Shown: in pieces, positions 1-6,680 of the stretch
Layout of the letters: each line of letters begins with the position of its first letter
Position numbering within the stretch: the stretch's first letter is position 1
Source of the DNA: DAOTEJ01 sp035454085
Lineage (GTDB): Bacteria > Pseudomonadota > Gammaproteobacteria > Burkholderiales > Burkholderiaceae_F
DNA length: 18,343 nt
Assembly (NCBI GenBank): GCA_035454085.1
Contig: DAOTEJ010000054.1
Span: 1-18,343 of the forward strand
Direction: 5' to 3'
The notes under the pieces: generated by a model
What the model saw: only the letters and a program-made list of their open reading frames with translations
The model's database searches: none
Told to the model about the DNA's origin: nothing
Program-made: the position numbers and the translations under genes

Positions 1-12
1 GGCTCCATACCC

Positions 13-54
13 CAACGCCCCCGGATCCATACCTCCGGGGGCGTTGCTATTTCT
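13..54 (+). terminator. Intrinsic terminator of an upstream gene outside the window
   Basis: Bases 14-24 (AACGCCCCCGG) and 35-45 (CCGGGGGCGTT) are exact reverse complements, and the C13/G46 pair extends this to a 12-bp stem around a 10-base loop. A short T-rich stretch (CTATTTCT) follows at 47-54. The stem is very GC-rich and the T tract is interrupted, as is common in high-GC genomes. It lies just upstream of the helicase start at 90, so it most likely ends transcription coming from left of the window. The palindrome could also work for a gene on the opposite strand, but none is seen facing it. Confidence 0.75.
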
Positions 55-89
55 GACCCCGGCTTTCTTTCGGTACCGGCTTTTCGCCC

Positions 90-1733
90 GTGGCTACTGT
101 CTTCCCATCCGATTGGCGGGCTCTCGAGGCAATCGGGGCTGCCCAGCGCGAGATCGAGACGCTCGCCGTACTCGATCGCGGTCTCGATGCCGAGTACATC
201 GTGTTTCACGGTGTGCACTGGACGCGGCTCGAGCACGGTTTCTCGGTGATTGGCGAGATCGACTTCGTCGTCATGAACCGCGCCGGGCGCCTGCTGCTGA
301 TCGAGCAGAAGTCCGGATTTCTCAAGGAAGGCGAAGACGGGCTCGCGAAGAACTACGGCGGGGCAGGCGACAAGTCCGTCGTGGCGCAGATGGGCCGCGC
401 TCGCGAAAACCTCCTCAAGCGCCTCGGCACCATCAGCGCTGCCGTGCCCTCGGTCGAGCAGTTGCTGTACTGCCCGGACTATCGGATCAAGAGCCCCGGC
501 ACCGCCGGCATCCCGCCCGAGCGCCTGGTCGACGCGACGCAGCGTGAGCAGCTAGCCGCGCGCATCCAGGCCATCTTGCCAGTCGAGCCTCCGAATCCTG
601 AGCTTGTCCGTCGCCTCAAGGCATTCTTCGCGGACCAGCTCGAGCTGGTGCCGGATGTCGGTCGTTTGCTGGCGCGCGCCGAGGCAGAAGTCACGCGGCT
701 TGCGGGCGGACTGGCCACCTGGGCGCGGGCGCTGGAATTCGAGCCCTTTCGCTTGCGCGTGATCGGCACCGCCGGTTCCGGCAAGACCCAGCTCGCCCTG
801 CAAGTCCTGCGCGACGCCGACTCGCGCGGGCGTCGCGCGCTCTATGTCTGCTACAACCGCCCGCTCGCCGATCACCTGAGTCGCGTGGCCCCGGCCTCGG
901 CACAGGTGTGCACTTATCACCAGTTCGCGGATCGCAGCCTGCGCGCCGCGGGGCAGCGCGTCGACTATCGCGCGCCCCAGGCGTTCGCCGACCTCGAAGC
1001 CAGGCTCGCGCAACTGACCGTCGCGCCTCAAGACCGATTCGACGAGATCGTGATCGACGAAGGCCAGGACTTTCTGCCGGCCTGGCGCGACGCCCTGCTG
1101 GCGCGTCTGGCACCTCGGGCACGCGCCTGGTGGCTCGAAGATCCCATGCAGAACCTGTACCTGCGTCCGCCCGTCGAGCTCGATGGCTGGGTGAGCCTGC
1201 ACGCCGACGTGAACTACCGCAGCCCGCGCGACGTTCTGAAGGTGATGGAGGAGCTCCACCTGCCCGAACGCAAGGTCGTTCCGGGCGGTCCGATCGCCGC
1301 CGGCGTGGTCGAGGTCACGCCCTACGACGACACCCCCGGGCTGCTTGACGCCACCAAGCGCGCGGTCACACAGGCGCTGGCGGCAGGACTGCGCAAGGAG
1401 GACATCGTCCTGCTGACCTACGCGGGTCGCGAGCGCTCGCGCCTGCTGCCGTTCGATCGCCTGGGCCCGCACCAGCTGCGCCGCTTCTCTGGCGAGTACG
1501 ACCTGTTCGGGGCGCCCGTGTACACGGAGGGCGACCTGCTCGCCGAGACCGTCTACCGCTTCAAGGGCCAGGCCGCGCCTTGCGTGATCTTCACGGAGAT
1601 CGACTTTCCCGAATTCGACGAGCGCGCGCGGCGCAAGCTCTTCGTGGGCATGACTCGCGCCGGACTACGGCTGCACCTGGTCATGTCGCGCACGGCTGAA
1701 CGCAAGCTCGCGCAGCGCGTTGCAAGCGTCTGA
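90..1733 (+). CDS. NERD nuclease-domain / UvrD-like superfamily 1 DNA helicase
   Basis: The 547-residue protein joins an N-terminal nuclease-related (NERD) domain to a superfamily 1 helicase. In the NERD part, GEID (55-58) and IEQK (71-74) supply the D58, E72 and K74 expected of a PD-(D/E)xK-type site. The helicase part has Walker A GTAGSGKT (226-233), Walker B VIDEGQDF (321-328), a Q-containing motif III region near 350-354, and the C-terminal motifs YRFKGQ (489-494) and FVGMTRA (518-524). By family knowledge it should be an ATP-dependent DNA translocase with possible nuclease activity in repair or foreign-DNA processing; the actual role is not known. The frame is closed by a TGA at 54-56 and the only plausible start before M62 is GTG at 90, with no clear Shine-Dalgarno sequence. 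It has no functional link to the downstream genes. The motifs are intact, so it is not a pseudogene. Confidence 0.9.
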   Translation: MATVFPSDWRALEAIGAAQREIETLAVLDRGLDAEYIVFHGVHWTRLEHGFSVIGEIDFVVMNRAGRLLLIEQKSGFLKEGEDGLAKNYGGAGDKSVVAQMGRARENLLKRLGTISAAVPSVEQLLYCPDYRIKSPGTAGIPPERLVDATQREQLAARIQAILPVEPPNPELVRRLKAFFADQLELVPDVGRLLARAEAEVTRLAGGLATWARALEFEPFRLRVIGTAGSGKTQLALQVLRDADSRGRRALYVCYNRPLADHLSRVAPASAQVCTYHQFADRSLRAAGQRVDYRAPQAFADLEARLAQLTVAPQDRFDEIVIDEGQDFLPAWRDALLARLAPRARAWWLEDPMQNLYLRPPVELDGWVSLHADVNYRSPRDVLKVMEELHLPERKVVPGGPIAAGVVEVTPYDDTPGLLDATKRAVTQALAAGLRKEDIVLLTYAGRERSRLLPFDRLGPHQLRRFSGEYDLFGAPVYTEGDLLAETVYRFKGQAAPCVIFTEIDFPEFDERARRKLFVGMTRAGLRLHLVMSRTAERKLAQRVASV

Positions 1734-1840
1734 CTCCATCGCGGATTTCCCTAGGGCGCCCGCCGCGGCTTGATGGTTCGCAAGCTCCAACGTGTCGCCC
1801 TCGGTTAGGGTGGGGGTGTCATAGGCACAGAAAGAGCTTC

Positions 1841-2053
1841 ATGCAGTTCCGTTTCTTCAAGCGTCCCTCCACGCTCGCACTCGAGTCCGCCATCGCCGCG
1901 CTGGCGATCGGCTATCTGCTGGTCGTCGCTGGCCTCGTCATGCCGGTGCTGTCGTTCGTCGGTGTGGCCGTGATGTTCGCCGGCCTCGGCGTCGTCTTCG
2001 ACCTCGGCGCAGGCACGCGTCGCGACACGGCCACCCTCTGGCCAGCCACCTAG
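1841..2053 (+). CDS. Small two-helix membrane protein, function unknown
   Basis: This is a 70-residue protein with a short basic, aromatic N-terminus (MQFRFFKR) and two hydrophobic segments at about 17-34 and 36-54, followed by a polar tail. It is probably an inner-membrane protein with an N-in/C-in hairpin topology. A weak purine-rich AGAAAGAG (1829-1836) precedes the ATG. Third codon positions are almost all G or C, like the neighbouring real genes, which supports coding. It lies 107 bases after the helicase and converges on the PLP enzyme. I recognise no family. An overlapping minus-strand reading frame is less convincing because it is rich in His, Asp and Gly and lacks hydrophobic structure. 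Confidence 0.6.
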   Translation: MQFRFFKRPSTLALESAIAALAIGYLLVVAGLVMPVLSFVGVAVMFAGLGVVFDLGAGTRRDTATLWPAT

Positions 2054-2131
2054 ACAGGTCAGTTTCCCGTCCCGATCGCGCACCACCTGGCAGGCCGCCT
2101 GGTTCCTGCCGCGCCTGACCGCCCGCTGCCC

Positions 2132-3256
2132 TCAGGGGCGGGTGGCCAGATTCAGCACAGCCTCGGTTTCCGCGTCCGGCGGGGCGCCGTCGAGGCAGGC
2201 GCGCAACAGCGCCTGCTCGCGTTCGCCGTCCAGTCCCGCGCTGCTCAGCCACGCCGGCGAGTAGTAGGTGTGCGCATAGCGGCTGCCCGAGTCGCACAGG
2301 ATCGTCACCACCGAGCCTGACTGCCCGCGCCGGCGCATGTCTTCCATGCACGCCAGCGCCGCGATCAGATTGGTCCCCGTGCTGCCCCCCACGCTGCGGC
2401 CAAGGCGGCGCGAGACCTCGCGCATCGCCGCGATCGACCAGCGATCGGGCACCTTCACCATCGCGTCGATCACGTCGGGCAGGAACGAAGCCTCCACCCT
2501 CGGCCGCCCGATGCCCTCGATGCGCGAGGCCTCCTCGATGCGGATCGTGCAATCGCGTTTCAGGTAGTAGTCGAAGAAGACCGATCGCTCGGCGTCGACG
2601 CCGCACACCCGCGTGGGGTGCTGGCAGTAGCGCGCGTAGCGGCCCAGCGTCGCCAGCGTCCCGCCCGTGCCCGCGCTCGACACCAGCCACGCCGGGCAGG
2701 GGTGCGGCTCGCGCCGCATCTGCTGGTAGATCGAGTCCGCGATGTTGTTGTTCGCGCGCCAGTCCGTTGCCCGCTCGGCGTAGGTGAACTGGTCCATGTA
2801 ATGCCCGTGCAACTCGCGAGCCAGGCGCTCGGACTCGGCGTAGATCGCGCCCGCCTCGTCGACCAGGTGACAGCGCCCGCCCTGGAACTCGATCGCCGCG
2901 ATTTTCTCGGGCGAGGTCGTGGTCGGCATCACCGCCACGAACGGCAGCCCCAGCAGGCGCGCGAAATAGGCCTCCGACACCGCGGTCGAGCCGCTCGAGG
3001 CCTCGACCACCGTGCTGCCCGCATTCAGCCACCCGTTACATAAGGCATACAGAAACAGCGATCGCGCCAAGCGATGCTTCAAGCTCCCCGTCGGGTGGCT
3101 GGATTCGTCCTTGAGGTACAGGTCGATCCCCGGAAAGCCCGCGATGGGCAGGGGGATGAGGTGCGTGTCGCTCGAGCGCTGGAAGTCCGCGTCGATCCTC
3201 TGTATGGCCTGGCGGATCCACTCGCGGCCGGACGGTGTGCTGGAACGGTCGATCAT
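2132..3256 (-). CDS. PLP-dependent cysteine synthase-family enzyme, Cds1-like L-cysteine desulfhydrase
   Basis: This is a 374-residue fold-type II PLP enzyme. The Schiff-base lysine is K60 within [14 protein letters not shown], corresponding to the K-x-E...S-x-K motif of CysK. The substrate-binding loop reads SSGSTA (88-93 region), where true O-acetylserine sulfhydrylases usually have TSGNTG. The Gly-rich phosphate cup is SAGTGGT (194-200). The N-terminal pattern SSDTHL-PLP...[31 protein letters not shown] matches, from memory, actinobacterial Cds1, which degrades cysteine to pyruvate, ammonia and hydrogen sulfide. A cysteine desulfhydrase is therefore the best call, and a cysteine or cystathionine synthase variant is the alternative. 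The start ATG (complement of 3254-3256) lacks an obvious Shine-Dalgarno sequence. The gene is divergent from the exopolysaccharide operon and is probably unrelated to it. Confidence 0.85.
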   Translation of the reverse strand: [374 protein letters not shown]

Positions 3257-3397
3257 GGCGTCACGAAGTTAGCACGCGCCCAGATTGCGACCGCCAGCCC
3301 GGGTGCGCGCACACAGGGTGACGCGCCGATGCGCAATTTCCGACACGATCCGGCAAAGCCCCTGCGATAGACTCGAAACGCGGTTGAACCGAATGGG

Positions 3398-3421
3398 GCG
3401 CGCGGCACCTGAACCGCGCGC
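3398..3421. promoter_or_regulatory. Perfect inverted repeat upstream of the exopolysaccharide operon
   Basis: GCGCGCGG (3398-3405) and CCGCGCGC (3414-3421) are exact reverse complements around the 8-base loop CACCTGAA. The repeat lies 36 bases before the ATG of the first operon gene and ends about 23 bases before its Shine-Dalgarno sequence. It could be a 5'-leader hairpin or an operator. Within it, GG (3404-3405), ten bases, then GC (3416-3417) have sigma-54 -24/-12 spacing with a GGCAC start, but the -12 half (CCGC) is a poor match to TTGC. In GC-rich DNA both features could arise by chance. Confidence 0.3.
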
Positions 3422-3444
3422 GACGAGCTTGCAGCACGTGTTCT

Positions 3445-3453
3445 GGGAGGGGG
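3445..3453 (+). promoter_or_regulatory. Strong ribosome binding site of the first operon gene
   Basis: GGGAGGGGG lies four bases before the ATG at 3458 (core GGAGG about 7 bases away). It is the purine-richest Shine-Dalgarno sequence in the window and fixes this start. Most later operon genes have weak sites or rely on stop/start overlap, so this site probably sets translational entry into the operon. Confidence 0.65.
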
Positions 3454-3457
3454 TCTC

Positions 3458-4093
3458 ATGCAGTTCAATCTGACGTCGCGTGCTCAACGCGTGTGGGGCG
3501 CAGCGGCGCTCGTAGCCTCGATGGTCGTGCTGGCGGGTTGCAGCGCGACCGGCTCGCATCCGCCGGCGCCCAAGGCCGCATCCGACGCGGACTACAAGTA
3601 CCTCATCGGCCCGCTCGACAACGTCAACATCATCGTCTGGCGCAACCCCGAACTGTCCACCTCCGTGCCGGTGCGTCCCGACGGACGCATCTCCACGCCC
3701 CTGGTCGAAGACCTGCCGGCCGCCGGGCGCAACCCTTCGGACCTCAGCCGCGACCTCGAGAAGGCGCTGGGCAAGTTCATCCGTGACCCGGTGGTCACCG
3801 TCATCGTCACCGGATTCCAGGGCCCGTACAGCGAGCAGATCCGCATCGTCGGCGAGGCTTCGCGCCCGCAGGCGCTGCCCTACCGCCAGAACATGACCAT
3901 GCTCGACGTGATGATCGCGGTGGGCGGGCTCACCGACTTCGCCGACGGCAACGGCGCCGTGCTGGTGCGCGGTTCCGAGGCGGGCAAGCAGTACTCGGTG
4001 CGCCTGCGCGACCTCGTTCGTCGCGGCGACATCTCGGCCAACGTGCCGGTGCGCCCGGGCGACGTGCTCATCATCCCGCAGAGCTGGTTCTGA
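3458..4093 (+). CDS. XrtA/PEP-CTERM-associated polysaccharide export lipoprotein (Wza-like)
   Basis: This is a 211-residue outer-membrane export protein. The signal peptide has a hydrophobic core at about 13-26 and ends in the lipobox LAGC (25-28), so C28 is the probable lipidated residue. The mature part starts its poly-export domain at about Y46 (YKYLIGPLDNVNIIVWRNPEL) and continues through VRPDGRISTPL. A SLBB-like segment follows (about 118-175, containing IVGEASRPQALPYRQNMTMLDVMIAVGGL), and the protein ends in RPGDVLIIPQSWF. The length fits the short PEP-CTERM-associated export family rather than the roughly 380-residue Wza. It would help form the outer-membrane and periplasmic channel for the exopolysaccharide. 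It is first in the operon, with a strong Shine-Dalgarno sequence, and is followed after 53 bases by the chain-length protein. Confidence 0.93.
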   Translation: MQFNLTSRAQRVWGAAALVASMVVLAGCSATGSHPPAPKAASDADYKYLIGPLDNVNIIVWRNPELSTSVPVRPDGRISTPLVEDLPAAGRNPSDLSRDLEKALGKFIRDPVVTVIVTGFQGPYSEQIRIVGEASRPQALPYRQNMTMLDVMIAVGGLTDFADGNGAVLVRGSEAGKQYSVRLRDLVRRGDISANVPVRPGDVLIIPQSWF

Positions 4094-4146
4094 TCGCCTC
4101 GCGCCCAACTCCTCTTTCCAGCGATCCCCTGGTCCAAGGCTGAGCC

Positions 4147-5709
4147 GTGGAAGAAATCATCCAGCAACTCGTCGTCATCCTGCGTTCCATGTGGCTGCGC
4201 CGCTGGGCGGGCCTCGCGGTCGCCTGGGTCGCCGCCGTGGTCGGGCTGTTCGTCGTCTCGCGCATCCCCGACCGCTACGAGGCCGAGGCCCGCGTGTACG
4301 TCGACACCCAGACCGTGCTCAAGCCGCTGCTCTCTGGGCTCGCGGTCCAGCCCGACGTCAATCAGCAGATCACGATGATGGCGCGCACCCTGATCACGCG
4401 GCCCAACGTCGAGAAGCTGATCCGCTCGTCCGACATGGACCTCGGTGTCAAGAACCCCAAGGAAATGGACGGGCTGGTCGAGGACGTCACCAGGCGCCTC
4501 AAGCTCAGCGGCGGCGGGCGCGAGAACATCTACGACATCAGCTTCCGCGACACCAACCCGGCGCTCGCCAAGCGCGTGGTGCAGAACGTGGTCTCGATGT
4601 TCGTCGAGTCCGGACTGGGCGACAAGAAGCGTGATGCCGATACCGCGCGCCGCTTCCTCGACGAGCAGATCAAGACCTACGAAAAGCAGCTGCTCGAAGC
4701 CGAAGATCGGCTCAAGAACTTCAGGCTGCGCAACCTGGGTGTTGCCGGCGCAGGCAGCAACACCGACTACGTCTCGCGCTTCGGCGGTCTCAACGACGAG
4801 ATCGGCAAGGTGCGCATGGACCTGCGCGCCGCCGAGCAATCGCGCGACGCCATCAAGCGCGAACTCGCCGGCGAGGACCCCGTCATGCTGCCCGAGCCCG
4901 GCTCGACCACCGGCGGCTCGCCCGTGCCCGAGATCGACTCGCGCATCGAAACCCAGCGCCGCCAGCTCGACGAACTGTTGCGCCGCTACACCGATCAGCA
5001 TCCCGACGTCGTGGCCACCCGCCGCCTGATCACCCAGCTCGAGGACCAGAAGCGGCAGGAGCTCGAGGCCCGCAAGAAGTCCGCGGCCGCCACGCCCGGG
5101 CGTTACTCGGCCTCGACCAATCCGGTGTTCCAGCAGCTCAAGATCTCGCTGGCCGAGCAGGAAGCGAATGTGGCGGCCTTGCGCGCCAGACTGGCCGAAC
5201 TGCAAGGGCGCATGGACGCCATGCGTGCCGCGGCCGGCCAGGTGCCCCAGGTCGAAGCCGAACTCTCGCAGATGAACCGCGACTACGAGGTGCTGCGCAA
5301 GAACTACGAGGCCCTCGTGGCCCGGCGCGAATCGGCCAAGATGGCCGAGGGCGCCGACGCCACGGCCGGCATGGCCGACTTCCGGGTGATCGATCCGCCG
5401 CGCGTGTCGCCCACCCCGGTGTTTCCCAATCGTCTCGTGTTCATTGCCATGGCGCTGGGCGCGGCGCTCGGCGCGGGTGTGGTCGCCAGTTTCATCCTCT
5501 CGCAGCTCTTCCCGCGCATCCAGGATGCCAAGTCCCTGCGCACCCTGACCAATCGTCCGGTGCTGGGCAGCGTGAGCCTGCTGCTCGACGCGCCCATGGT
5601 GCGCAAGGAACGCGTGCTCAACGTCGCTTTCGTCTCCGGCCTGGGCGCGCTCGTGCTCATGTTCGGAGCCTGGCTAGGCTGGATTGCCATGGTGTCTCAA
5701 CGTGTCTGA
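4147..5709 (+). CDS. XrtA/PEP-CTERM-associated polysaccharide chain-length determinant (Wzc-like, no kinase domain)
   Basis: This is a 520-residue inner-membrane co-polymerase. TM1 is at about 21-38, followed by a Wzz-type periplasmic domain (YEAEARVYVDTQTVLKPLLSGL). Long helical, charged segments likely to form coiled coils lie at about 162-242, 266-312 and 330-400. The proline-rich FRVIDPPRVSPTPVFPNR (412-429) before TM2 (about 430-452) is typical of the Wzc/GNVR class. A cytoplasmic stretch then leads to a third hydrophobic segment at about 491-515. No Walker motif is present, because the kinase is the next gene. It would set polymer length and bridge to the export lipoprotein. The start is GTG at 4147, giving MEEIIQQLV, and AAGG lies at 4136-4139. 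The stop overlaps the start of the kinase gene by 8 bases. Confidence 0.93.
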   Translation: MEEIIQQLVVILRSMWLRRWAGLAVAWVAAVVGLFVVSRIPDRYEAEARVYVDTQTVLKPLLSGLAVQPDVNQQITMMARTLITRPNVEKLIRSSDMDLGVKNPKEMDGLVEDVTRRLKLSGGGRENIYDISFRDTNPALAKRVVQNVVSMFVESGLGDKKRDADTARRFLDEQIKTYEKQLLEAEDRLKNFRLRNLGVAGAGSNTDYVSRFGGLNDEIGKVRMDLRAAEQSRDAIKRELAGEDPVMLPEPGSTTGGSPVPEIDSRIETQRRQLDELLRRYTDQHPDVVATRRLITQLEDQKRQELEARKKSAAATPGRYSASTNPVFQQLKISLAEQEANVAALRARLAELQGRMDAMRAAAGQVPQVEAELSQMNRDYEVLRKNYEALVARRESAKMAEGADATAGMADFRVIDPPRVSPTPVFPNRLVFIAMALGAALGAGVVASFILSQLFPRIQDAKSLRTLTNRPVLGSVSLLLDAPMVRKERVLNVAFVSGLGALVLMFGAWLGWIAMVSQRV

Positions 5710-6676
5710 CAAGCGCCCCACCAGCGTCATCGAGCGCGCCGCGGCGCGTCTCGCCCAACTGCGCAACGCGGGCATCGAAGTGGCCACGCCCTCCACCGGT
5801 GCCAAGCCGGACGGCGCGATCGCCCTCGATCCGGGCCAGCCGCTGCCGCCGATGCCGCCTCTCGGCCCCACCGGTGCGGCTGCCGGCGCGCGCCTGCCCG
5901 CAGGCACTCCGGCCAGCCGCGTCCCGGAGCCCACGCCCGCTCCGCCGGCGCGGCGCGTCGACATCGACTTCGACCGCCTCGCCGGCATGGCCTACCTCAC
6001 GCCCGGCGCGCCGCGCAGCCAGCTGGCCGACGAGTACCGCGTCATCAAGCGCAGCCTGCTCCTGCACATCGACACCCAGCCGGCCGAGGCGGTGAACCCC
6101 ACCAACCTGATCATGGTCACCAGCGCCCTGGCGGGCGAGGGCAAGACCTTCACCGCGATCAACCTCGCCATGTCCATGGCCAGCGAACTCGATCGCACCG
6201 TGCTGCTGGTCGACGCCGACGTGCAGCGCCCCGCCGTGCTCGACCGCCTGGGCCTGCCGCGCAGCAAGGGGCTGCTGGATCTGCTCACCGACCCGTCAGT
6301 CGCGCTGCACGACGTGCTGCTCAGGACCAATGTCGAGAAGCTCACCCTGCTGCCCGCGGGCACAGCGCACGCCCAGGCCACCGAACTGCTGGCCAGCGAC
6401 GCCATGGACCGGCTGCTCGTCGACATCGCCAACCGCTATCCCGACCGAGTGATCATTTTCGACGCGCCGCCGCTGCTCGCGTCCACCGAGTCGCGCGTGC
6501 TGGCCACGCACATGGGCCAGGTCGTCGTCGTGGTGTCGGCCGACAAGACACCGCAGGCCAGTCTCATGGAGGCCATGCGCAACCTCGAGACCTGCCCCCT
6601 GGTCTACTCGGTGCTCAACCGTACGCGCCGCGCCGGTGCCGGGTCCTACTACGGCTATTACGGTTACGGCTACTGA
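5702..6676 (+). CDS. XrtA/PEP-CTERM-associated tyrosine autokinase (BY-kinase, CpsD/CapB-like)
   Basis: This is a 324-residue cytoplasmic bacterial tyrosine kinase. An N-terminal SVIERAAARLAQLR helix is followed by a long Pro/Ala/Gly-rich linker (about 30-85). The kinase domain then has Walker A SALAGEGKT (141-149), Walker A' VLLVDADVQRP (167-177) and Walker B VIIFDAPP (250-257). The C-terminus ends in SYYGYYGYGY, with six tyrosines in the last nine residues as the autophosphorylation cluster. It should phosphorylate itself and control the neighbouring chain-length protein, as Wzc and CapB/CpsD systems do. I chose GTG at 5702 (MSDKRPTSVIERAA), which overlaps the previous stop by 8 bases. A TTG at 5684 would add six residues (MPWCLN) but looks less natural. 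No clear Shine-Dalgarno sequence is visible, so translational coupling is likely. Confidence 0.92.
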   Translation: MSDKRPTSVIERAAARLAQLRNAGIEVATPSTGAKPDGAIALDPGQPLPPMPPLGPTGAAAGARLPAGTPASRVPEPTPAPPARRVDIDFDRLAGMAYLTPGAPRSQLADEYRVIKRSLLLHIDTQPAEAVNPTNLIMVTSALAGEGKTFTAINLAMSMASELDRTVLLVDADVQRPAVLDRLGLPRSKGLLDLLTDPSVALHDVLLRTNVEKLTLLPAGTAHAQATELLASDAMDRLLVDIANRYPDRVIIFDAPPLLASTESRVLATHMGQVVVVVSADKTPQASLMEAMRNLETCPLVYSVLNRTRRAGAGSYYGYYGYGY

Positions 6677-6680
6677 GTCC

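Noticed and set aside
1749..1810. Long-range pairing CCCTAGGGCG with CGCCCT...AGGG after the helicase gene
   Set aside because: It needs a 37-base loop and a 5-base bulge and has no T tract. Such matches are expected by chance in GC-rich DNA.
2122..2142. Hairpin around the stop of the PLP enzyme as a bidirectional terminator
   Set aside because: The stem is 5 bp plus 3 bp with a two-base bulge and a three-base loop, and no T tract is present on either strand.
3368..3373. TAGACT as a sigma-70 -10 element for the operon
   Set aside because: It matches TATAAT at four of six bases, but no -35 box is found at 16-18 bases upstream (ACGATC region), so it is not called.
5684..5701. TTG start for the tyrosine kinase
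   Set aside because: It adds MPWCLN, deepens the overlap with the chain-length gene and has no Shine-Dalgarno sequence. GTG at 5702 gives the more usual N-terminus. The choice is not certain.
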